This document shows, piece by piece, positions 32,803 to 38,713 of a stretch of DNA of 38,713 nucleotides (positions within the stretch are counted from its first letter, which is position 1; each line of letters opens with the position of its first letter). Under the pieces are notes generated by a model. The model saw nothing but the letters and a program-made list of their open reading frames with translations, was not told where the DNA came from and searched no databases. Position numbers and translations under genes: made by a program. Source of the stretch: JAFDZW01 sp038229915 (lineage in GTDB: Bacteria > Bacteroidota > Ignavibacteria > Palsa-1295); NCBI GenBank assembly GCA_038229915.1, contig JBBRNY010000014.1:1-38713 (forward strand), in the 5' to 3' direction.

Positions 32803-33687
32803 TCACAACTGGAACACTCTGGAGATATTAAAGCCGAATTGTATTTCCCCTCTTGCCCATTTGTTAAATGTATCGGTTAGGAACGCTCGTTCGTTGAGAC
32901 CTGAAGAATTCGTGAGATGCAGTTGGAAAACGTGTCCGCCGGTTTCGATGTCAAATCCGATCGAGAGCGGGTCTTGATTCACGCCTTTGACCATTCCATT
33001 GAATGAATGAAAATATTCAACCATAAATGCAACACGGTTGGTCAGCTTAATGCGCCCACCAAACCCAAGTGCAAAAATATCATTCGGATCGGTCTGTAGG
33101 TTTACAAGATTGCGATGTAACACCGTTGGTGACAACTGCAGTGAGATCGACTCGGTCAATTTACTGCCGACGAGCGTCTGAAAGAAATAATTTAACCGCG
33201 AGCTAAAATAATTTGGTATCGCAGGGTCATTGAATGGTAATGTATTCAAGACCGCGCCACCAACAAGCACGACCGAAAACGGCAATTCCCTTGCGCCCCG
33301 TGATTGTTGGAGCAAGCGATACTTTACAAAGCCATCTATTTCTTTTTTGGTAGAACTGCGACCGATACCAATGAGCAGATCATTGATAGGTGCCCAATCG
33401 AAGCCGAAACGAACATACGATTGATCTAAACCGAACAGTGTTCCTGTTCCGCCACTGATCGGACCGAAACGATGCAGGATACGAAAATCGAGCGAGCCTT
33501 TGCCGAGCATCTCGATCGACTGTCCGTCAACGACTCGAGTTGATTTGAACGCCGCGCTCACATATTCTGTCGTGGCGGTCGTATCTTTTATATCATCAAG
33601 GAGACTGCTCTCTTGTGCGTGAAGTATATTGTAAAATGGGCACAGCAGTAATGCTATGACTGCTACAACACTATATCTGATATTCAT
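32803..33687 (-). CDS. DUF5777-type outer-membrane beta-barrel protein
   Basis: 294 residues from ATG 33687; an upstream ATG at 33729 would overlap the YceI gene and is rejected. The signal is VVAVIALLLCPFYNILHAQ. The body is rich in alternating hydrophobic/aromatic strands (SYVRFGFDWAPINDLLIGIG; VAFMVEYFHSF; IQFGFNISRVFQL) and ends in a hydrophobic residue, as outer-membrane barrels do. DUF5777 barrels in Bacteroidota recur next to YceI and heme proteins, as here. Last gene of the minus-strand cluster. Biochemical role unknown. Confidence 0.8.
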   Translation of the reverse strand: MNIRYSVVAVIALLLCPFYNILHAQESSLLDDIKDTTATTEYVSAAFKSTRVVDGQSIEMLGKGSLDFRILHRFGPISGGTGTLFGLDQSYVRFGFDWAPINDLLIGIGRSSTKKEIDGFVKYRLLQQSRGARELPFSVVLVGGAVLNTLPFNDPAIPNYFSSRLNYFFQTLVGSKLTESISLQLSPTVLHRNLVNLQTDPNDIFALGFGGRIKLTNRVAFMVEYFHSFNGMVKGVNQDPLSIGFDIETGGHVFQLHLTNSSGLNERAFLTDTFNKWARGEIQFGFNISRVFQL

Positions 33688-33707
33688 TCCGGCGGTTTTG
33701 CTAGCGT

Positions 33708-34259
33708 TTATGATTTTGGTTCGAGCCAAACGTTTACGATGATCTTGATGCTTTTCTGAATTTTATCTTTGACGACAGATGGTATTTCAATATTATAATC
33801 AGCAAGCAAGATAGTAAATTCGGAGATGGCGTTGATCTTGCCACCGGCTACGACGATCGTACCTTTTGCGGTGACATCATTCGTGACGCCGTGAATGGAC
33901 ATCTTTCCGGCGATCGTGACAGGATACGAACCATCGGTCGTGAAATTTACGGACGAACTATTGGTGATCTTCCCTTTGAACGAGCCTTTTGGATAGGTGT
34001 CGCTTTCGACATAGTTCTCGTTAAAATGCTCTTGCATCAATGCACGTTCGAATTCAAACGCTTTCATCAATACCGCAAACTCCATTGCACCCGTGCTCGC
34101 ATCGATGACGGCAACGGCTTTTTTATTGACGGCATCAATGTTTTCCATTGCCGTTTTCGAATGGAACGAGACGTTGCCGTTCTTCGTAAAATATTTCTGG
34201 GCAAACGTGAGCGACGAGCTCATCATTACTATTACTACGATTGCAATTATCTTTTTCAT
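33708..34259 (-). CDS. YceI-family periplasmic lipid-binding protein
   Basis: 183 residues from ATG 34259. The signal is MKKIIAIVVIVMMSSSLTFAQ. Mature YceI features include KNGNVSFHSKTAMENIDAVN at the start, MEFAVLMKAFEFERALMQEHFNENYVESDTYPKGSFKGKI and VTIAGKMSIHGVTNDV. YceI folds as a lipocalin-like barrel that binds polyisoprenoids in the periplasm. Here it sits between an OB-fold protein and a barrel in a heme-protein cluster, which suggests a quinone-like or isoprenoid ligand connected with electron transfer (inference). Confidence 0.9.
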   Translation of the reverse strand: MKKIIAIVVIVMMSSSLTFAQKYFTKNGNVSFHSKTAMENIDAVNKKAVAVIDASTGAMEFAVLMKAFEFERALMQEHFNENYVESDTYPKGSFKGKITNSSSVNFTTDGSYPVTIAGKMSIHGVTNDVTAKGTIVVAGGKINAISEFTILLADYNIEIPSVVKDKIQKSIKIIVNVWLEPKS

Positions 34260-34284
34260 ACGTATCATTATCCTATTGTAAAAA

Positions 34285-34701
34285 TTATTGAACAGAGCAT
34301 CGCACCAGCACGACATCGGAGAGCATACCGGTACATGATCCGTTTATCAATACGCTATCGCCGTTATGCAGTTTCGCCGCTTCGTCATTATGACGCGTAT
34401 CGAGCAAGCAACTGACACCGCCCATATCCGAACCCGCATCGAGCATAATACTTGCTGAGCCCGTTGCATCCTTGTCGATCTTCGAGATCTTCCCACGAAC
34501 ACTGATCACTTTACTGAGGTATTTCGTATTAGCGATCTTTTCGTCGGCAGAGTATTCATTATAAAGGTCAACTGCGCTGATCGAAACATCAGCCTTTGCG
34601 CCAGAAAGATCTTTGTTGCCACGGGTATATTGGTAGTAACCATAAGCCGCTCCGATGACGACGAGCACCAAAATGACGAGTAATATTTTTTTTATGTTCA
34701 T
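34285..34701 (-). CDS. Membrane-anchored OB-fold (tRNA_anti-like) protein
   Basis: 138 residues from ATG 34701. One N-terminal helix (ILLVILVLVVIGAAYGYYQY) is followed by a compact domain: AVDLYNEYSADEKIANTKYLSKVISVRGKISKI...MLDAGSDMGGVSCLLD...LHNGDSVLINGSCTGMLSDVVLVRCS. This matches the OB-fold tRNA_anti-like family found in Bacteroidota envelopes. Probably anchored with the OB domain in the periplasm. Ligand unknown. It lies 25 nt upstream of YceI and 4 nt downstream of the heme lipoprotein. Confidence 0.82.
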   Translation of the reverse strand: MNIKKILLVILVLVVIGAAYGYYQYTRGNKDLSGAKADVSISAVDLYNEYSADEKIANTKYLSKVISVRGKISKIDKDATGSASIMLDAGSDMGGVSCLLDTRHNDEAAKLHNGDSVLINGSCTGMLSDVVLVRCSVQ

Positions 34702-34705
34702 AAAT

Positions 34706-35089
34706 TTAGTTATTTGGTGCGCCAGCATTGACCCACAACTTAATGTAGAGTATCTGGCAAGCACTCAGGTTGCTTCCATCATTCGGCATTGCAACATAGC
34801 CTTTTGAATGGCTCACCGAACCATATAATTTTCCGTTGTCAGCAAGTTTTTTTAAATTAGAATACCCTTCGGTGGTCGTGTTGCCCAGTGGCCCGGCTAT
34901 GCTATGACAAGAATTACATTTGTCAATAATGATCGGGTTGATCGTCCCAGAATAGGTAATGTTGGTCGTATCACAGGTCGTTGCTTGTGCTGGGTAGAGA
35001 TACTCAGTAGAGTCATAATAACAACCCGAAACAACCCATAAACCCAATATCACAGAAAAAACCGCTATAATCCTTGCCTTCGATCTCAT
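34706..35089 (-). CDS. Mono-heme c-type cytochrome-like lipoprotein
   Basis: 127 residues. The lipoprotein signal ends VVSGC. A single CxxCH heme motif, CNSCH, follows IIIDKC, then a Met-bearing stretch (YVAMPNDGSNLSACQILYIKLWVNAGAPNN) could provide the distal ligand. Outer-membrane- or periplasm-anchored electron carrier. The C-terminal NAGAPNN parallels RAGTPNN in the di-heme gene upstream, so the two appear to be paralogous. Confidence 0.85.
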   Translation of the reverse strand: MRSKARIIAVFSVILGLWVVSGCYYDSTEYLYPAQATTCDTTNITYSGTINPIIIDKCNSCHSIAGPLGNTTTEGYSNLKKLADNGKLYGSVSHSKGYVAMPNDGSNLSACQILYIKLWVNAGAPNN

Positions 35090-35199
35090 TCGTTCAAATC
35101 CTTAACATCTATGTTACAACAAACATCTTCTTCATCACTAAAGACACATTTTTTGTGCCAAATGTTACTCGGGGAAACCTGTAAAATGCTTAAAAATAG

Positions 35200-35958
35200 T
35201 TAATTATTTGGTGTGCCTGCTCTGATCCAGATCTTGATCTTATTGATGTCGCAATCAGAAAGCTTGGTGTTATTGGGCATCGGCTTAAATTTTGGGTCGT
35301 GAAGAAGCGCACCGATAAATCTCCCTGTCGGATCGATCGCGATCGTTTTAATATCGGTATAAGTATTGAGAGAAATATTTCCGCCCGGCGAAGTACCGGT
35401 ATGACAACCTTTACAATTCGTAACCATCAGTGGGTAGATCGTGCTTGTAAATGTAATATTCGTTGTATCGCACTCATCACAGTATAAGTCTTTTTTGCCC
35501 TGGTCCATCCATTTTAAAATAATCGCCTTTTGTTCTGCTGTCAGTTGGTTGTAGCCGCTTGGGGGCATATGCTTATCACCCGTTCCCAAAGTAATATACC
35601 AATATAGACTTCTGGATGTCGAAGCATTTTTTTTCACCGCTGCTGATTTCATCGTATTGTCATACGATGTAAAGAGACTTTGGACATCGTCTTCTTTTGA
35701 TGTTCCGTCGTGACACCCAGCCGTGGCACAATTTGAATTTAAGATCGGCAGTACTTGACGACTAAAATAAACGCTATCAGGGCTGCACGGAATTTGCGGC
35801 ACAGAATGAGTCGTATCGCCGCTGCCCGTTGTATCGGTACCGCCGCCGGTCGTATCAACGATCGCTGTCGGAATGTATGGTTGGTGTTTACAGCCTGAAG
35901 AAAAGCCGATCACACAGCCAAAAGCAACTAAAGTCAAAAATAAAGAAAGTCTTTGCAT
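35200..35958 (-). CDS. Di-heme c-type cytochrome-like lipoprotein
   Basis: 252 residues from ATG 35958. The signal ends SSGC (lipobox), followed by a low-complexity TTGGGTDTTGSGD linker. Heme motifs are CATAGCH (a CxxxxCH variant) and CKGCH. DKHMPPSG and FKPMPNN give Met residues placed as possible ligands. The C-terminal IKIWIRAGTPNN repeats the ending of the mono-heme protein. First gene of the cluster; probably passes electrons to or from the downstream partners. The CxxxxCH spacing is unusual; cytochrome maturation there is unverified. Confidence 0.85.
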   Translation of the reverse strand: MQRLSLFLTLVAFGCVIGFSSGCKHQPYIPTAIVDTTGGGTDTTGSGDTTHSVPQIPCSPDSVYFSRQVLPILNSNCATAGCHDGTSKEDDVQSLFTSYDNTMKSAAVKKNASTSRSLYWYITLGTGDKHMPPSGYNQLTAEQKAIILKWMDQGKKDLYCDECDTTNITFTSTIYPLMVTNCKGCHTGTSPGGNISLNTYTDIKTIAIDPTGRFIGALLHDPKFKPMPNNTKLSDCDINKIKIWIRAGTPNN

Positions 35959-36056
35959 CGTATCTGTAGTAAGTGTTCTTAGTAGTGACACTTACCAAAA
36001 CATATAATTTCAGGGCTTTGGTCTATATTTCTATATATTTTTTGATAAATATAGGA

Positions 36057-36608
36057 CTAAAATAATCGGATATTGACTAATTCTCGGCTTACATTATATT
36101 TTTTTGCAATGGTGTATTCGCTATCATCACTCTCGATGTGATCTATTATGATATATGCTGCAAAGAGGTTTGCTCGCCATTCTTCTTGCTTATCGAGGAC
36201 GCCGGAAGTTAGATAAACATCCGGATAATCGGTGCCTCCACTGCGCGACGGCGAATAATAGAGATGATAATACTCATGCCAAAAGACTTCTTGCTCGTTG
36301 TTGGTGCAGAGCGGATTGATGACGATCACCTCGTCGAAGACCTCTTCGAATTCGTGAAACGAGAACACATACTTGCCTGGACGGGCGACCGACGGTATCC
36401 GCTTCCGGCGTTTTCGCTTCATAATACAAGAAAACCCGGCTTTGGTGGCGTTGGGGTCGGGTCGGCGTAAGAACGGGATTCCCTGACGCTCAGCCACTTC
36501 GTCAAGTGAATATGTGGCGAATTGCTCGCGAGTATGATGCGCAAGTGCAATGATCTCGTCGCGCCGATACGGCACAAACGCTTGGCGGATGTGGGCAATG
36601 GTGCTCAT
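36057..36608 (-). CDS. ImmA/IrrE-family metallo-endopeptidase-like protein
   Basis: 183 residues. The gluzincin motif HEYYH lies at 111-115, and EEWRANLFAAY at about 142-152 supplies the third ligand region typical of ImmA/IrrE (DUF955). The last about 25 residues (YTIAKKYNVSRELVNIRL) resemble a helix-turn-helix. These proteases usually cleave a partner XRE repressor encoded alongside, but no XRE gene adjoins. It is single on its strand between two unrelated genes. A role in stress or a defence/toxin-like switch is possible; nothing here proves it. Confidence 0.87.
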   Translation of the reverse strand: MSTIAHIRQAFVPYRRDEIIALAHHTREQFATYSLDEVAERQGIPFLRRPDPNATKAGFSCIMKRKRRKRIPSVARPGKYVFSFHEFEEVFDEVIVINPLCTNNEQEVFWHEYYHLYYSPSRSGGTDYPDVYLTSGVLDKQEEWRANLFAAYIIIDHIESDDSEYTIAKKYNVSRELVNIRLF

Positions 36609-36649
36609 AGTTGCACCATCGAATATACGAAGGTTTTTCGAGATCGATT

Positions 36650-36673
36650 AAAAAAGGGCACGTTGAACGTGCC
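36650..36673 (-). terminator. Intrinsic terminator of the T9SS beta-helix gene
   Basis: On the minus strand GGCACG and CGTGCC pair around TTCAA, followed by CTTTTTT. It lies 57 nt past the stop of the gene ending at 36730 and before the ImmA/IrrE-like start, separating the two transcripts. Confidence 0.85.
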
Positions 36674-36729
36674 TCTCGTTTTCGTAAATTCGAATCTTAA
36701 ATGCGGGCAGATGCAATGTGCCCTAAGGA

Positions 36730-38713
36730 TTATTCTTTGATGACCTTTACGGTCTTCACTTCACCGAACCCTGTCGAGATTCTTGCGTAATATGTGCCGC
36801 TCGAAAGTTTGGTACCATCGAGATGAACGGTGTGAATGCCTTTATCGAGCGAGTAGCCATGATCATCATCCCACACTTTCCGACCAAGTGGATCAAACAC
36901 CTCTACAGTAATATATGCCATCCGATTCAACTCAAACGATAAGGTCGTCTCGTCATTGAATGGATTCGGCGAAGTGCCAAATGATGCGAGATAGATTGTC
37001 GGTAATGCCGTGCTTGGCGAAACCGAACTTCTGCTATGTGTTAGAAATCCTAACCCTATTTTGTCAAGCGATGGTAGGGTTGTATCTTCTGCAATTGTGG
37101 TGTCACCCAATAACCAACGCTTATGACGGGCTTCGAGTCCGGAATTATATAAAACTTCATCTTCTTTGTTATAGCAAATAGAATCATCCAAAAGAAATTT
37201 TAATACTGCAAAACCCGCATTCGGAATATGATCATAGCTGTAAGTCCCAGCTATGGAGTTAAGACAATTACAAAAATAATCAGGATTCAAATAGAGTACG
37301 GAAATCAACCATTCACGATAACGTTTATAACGAGTTGTGTCTTGCAGGTTTATTCTTTGTTGATCGGCATCCATTTCTTGAAAGGCTCTATAAGAGCCCG
37401 GATACATTGGGCATGATTCTATAAAGTGACGGAGTGTATCATATTGCATTTGGAATTCCTCTTCATTTGAAGGACTTACGCCACTCCAAGCATATAGGTG
37501 CTTACAGCTATCACTTCCCCACTGAAGGGATGCGATGAGATAATGATCGTCATTAATATGACGGAGCGCAAATTGACCAGAGCACGAATTCCCGCTATCT
37601 CGCGCCGGGATTATTGTCAATGACGTTCTTGTATTTGAAGAATTAGCTGTAAAATCTACCTCATAGAAAAGATTATTACTATTTATCGCTGGATCATTAC
37701 CAGTGCCCCAAAAGTTACGATCTATATTACCAATATCCCACCTTGAAGGTTCAACATCACCCCTGATGAGATACAGGTTGGAAGAACTTGAGGTTTGCCC
37801 TATAATATTATTCTCGCCCCAATTTATCCAGGTCCAAGAAGCAAGATCATTACCTAAATATATGGTTGCCCAATTTGGACTTGCCATACTTAACAGAATT
37901 TGCTCATAACCGTTATTCTTAATCGTATCATAAGCCGCATAATCTATCGCACCAGTCTGGGTTAAACTGTGTATTCCAGATAAGTCAACTTTTGATGTTC
38001 CAGAATTTGCATAAATTCCTGCCAGCCTACAATTCTGGATGCTTGACCAAACCAATTTTGCTTTATCCTCCTTACCACTTACTAAGCCATATTGGCATCC
38101 ATTTATTTGGCATAACTTAATATATCCTTGGTAGTAATCTGTTTGAATACCCGTACCAAACAGACGTAATCCATTAGAAAATGTAACATCTCCAGTAAGA
38201 CTTGAGATATAATTATTGCAAAGGTACGCATAAGTAAATGGAACTAGCCCATCAGAAGATTCGTATGAATGGCACCAGATACCAATCAAAAATGCATGGT
38301 CTGAGATAGTGTTGTGCGTTATATTACCCGTTGAATTAATCAATTGAATCGCACTTTTTGCAACACCAAAACCTGTACCCAAAGCGTTAGAAAAAAAAGT
38401 ATTGTGATCTACAATCAAGTTTTCATAATCATTCGTGTTATTAAAATTGGAAATGAGTATGCCATTATTATCAGTAAGAATTACATCCTGATTTTGAGCA
38501 GCCGGGGAAAATCCGGAAAATGTGTTGTAAGTGAGATTAATATTTTCATAATCTCTCGAAAGATTTATCCCATCATCATCTCGATATAGATTAATAATCG
38601 CCTCATAACACTCTGTAAAAGTCATGTGCTCGATGGATAATCCGAATCTTGGATCTCTTGCAGTGATATTAAACCTCGTTGTTGTGCCATAGTTAAAGAC
38701 TGCTTTATTTGGA
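36730..38713 (-). CDS. T9SS-sorted beta-helix protein (partial, 5' end outside window)
   Basis: 660 residues visible; the frame stays open to the window edge, upstream of the first internal Met, so the N-terminus and signal peptide are missing. The N-terminal half is an Asn-rich right-handed beta-helix (NLTYNTFSG; IVDHNTFFSNALG; NITHNTISDHAF; LCNNYISSLTGD; AGIYANSGTS). The middle region is helical and Cys-containing. The tail FGTSPNPFNDETTLSFELN...VEVFDPLGRKVW...SSGTYYARIS is a type-A T9SS sorting signal. It is a surface or secreted protein, perhaps polysaccharide-binding; no catalytic site seen. AT-richer than its neighbours. Confidence 0.88.
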   Translation of the reverse strand, partial: PNKAVFNYGTTTRFNITARDPRFGLSIEHMTFTECYEAIINLYRDDDGINLSRDYENINLTYNTFSGFSPAAQNQDVILTDNNGILISNFNNTNDYENLIVDHNTFFSNALGTGFGVAKSAIQLINSTGNITHNTISDHAFLIGIWCHSYESSDGLVPFTYAYLCNNYISSLTGDVTFSNGLRLFGTGIQTDYYQGYIKLCQINGCQYGLVSGKEDKAKLVWSSIQNCRLAGIYANSGTSKVDLSGIHSLTQTGAIDYAAYDTIKNNGYEQILLSMASPNWATIYLGNDLASWTWINWGENNIIGQTSSSSNLYLIRGDVEPSRWDIGNIDRNFWGTGNDPAINSNNLFYEVDFTANSSNTRTSLTIIPARDSGNSCSGQFALRHINDDHYLIASLQWGSDSCKHLYAWSGVSPSNEEEFQMQYDTLRHFIESCPMYPGSYRAFQEMDADQQRINLQDTTRYKRYREWLISVLYLNPDYFCNCLNSIAGTYSYDHIPNAGFAVLKFLLDDSICYNKEDEVLYNSGLEARHKRWLLGDTTIAEDTTLPSLDKIGLGFLTHSRSSVSPSTALPTIYLASFGTSPNPFNDETTLSFELNRMAYITVEVFDPLGRKVWDDDHGYSLDKGIHTVHLDGTKLSSGTYYARISTGFGEVKTVKVIKE

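Noticed and set aside
1..38713. rRNA or tRNA genes
   Set aside because: No 16S/23S-like conserved cores or cloverleaf-like segments with a T-loop GTTC-type motif were noticed in the gene-free gaps; a covariance search would be needed to be certain.

Overview
This window looks like a chromosomal segment from a member of the Bacteroidota/Chlorobiota superphylum, plausibly a Kapabacteria- or Ignavibacteria-like lineage. The evidence is two secreted proteins with type IX secretion (T9SS) C-terminal sorting tails, many lipoproteins and N-terminal signal peptides, a DUF5777/YceI/c-type-heme envelope cluster, a transketolase split into two subunit genes, paired M16 peptidases and a MoxR/BatA-type locus. 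Shine-Dalgarno sequences are sparse and TTG/GTG starts are frequent. No rRNA, tRNA or CRISPR array was recognised. The exact taxon is inference.

Layout. 1-1284: 5' part of a DUF1800 gene running off the left edge. 1285-2178: gene-free, with three tandem units of about 199 bp belonging to a dispersed repeat (ends GTCATCCTGAGCG / CTCAGAATGACAG) and a palindromic hairpin. 2179-4944: HU-type DNA-binding protein, membrane TPR protein, lipoprotein, and a two-gene unit ending in a PIN-domain protein. 5006-6460: a CLC-F-type fluoride antiporter gene preceded by a well-matched fluoride riboswitch. 6585-9063: transketolase N and C subunits, separated by a 438-bp element in which a GIY-YIG nuclease ORF lies between 37-bp inverted repeats of the same dispersed family. 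9141-13783: minus-strand methyltransferase, short-chain dehydrogenase, RhlE-like helicase, and a TSUP/TfoX/TMEM175 operon. 13940-17719: periplasmic parvulin chaperone operon with a Cdd1-like helix-hairpin-helix protein. 17781-20547: propeller lipoprotein, orphan DUF433, MFS exporter. 20575-20788: a second copy of the repeat array. 20949-28874: one plus-strand run of an M16 peptidase pair, MoxR, a T9SS-exported subtilase and a BatA/VWA membrane protein. 28935-32573: DUF899, a coupled methyltransferase/AraC pair, a lipoprotein and a DUF1569 protein. 32803-35958: minus-strand envelope cluster of two heme lipoproteins, an OB-fold protein, YceI and a DUF5777 barrel. 36057-38713: an ImmA/IrrE-like protease and a partial T9SS beta-helix protein running off the right edge.

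Functional themes are envelope biogenesis and secretion (SurA/PpiD-type chaperones, MoxR/BatA, T9SS cargo), envelope electron transfer, central carbon metabolism and fluoride resistance. The most unusual signal is the repeat family. One locus (7562-7999) has intact, nearly perfect terminal inverted repeats around a GIY-YIG ORF, while two other loci (1461-1985 and 20575-20788) have ORF-less copies with a rearranged right arm. That arrangement suggests an autonomous element with non-autonomous relatives, comparable in logic to REP/RAYT systems but with a different enzyme. This is a hypothesis from sequence only.
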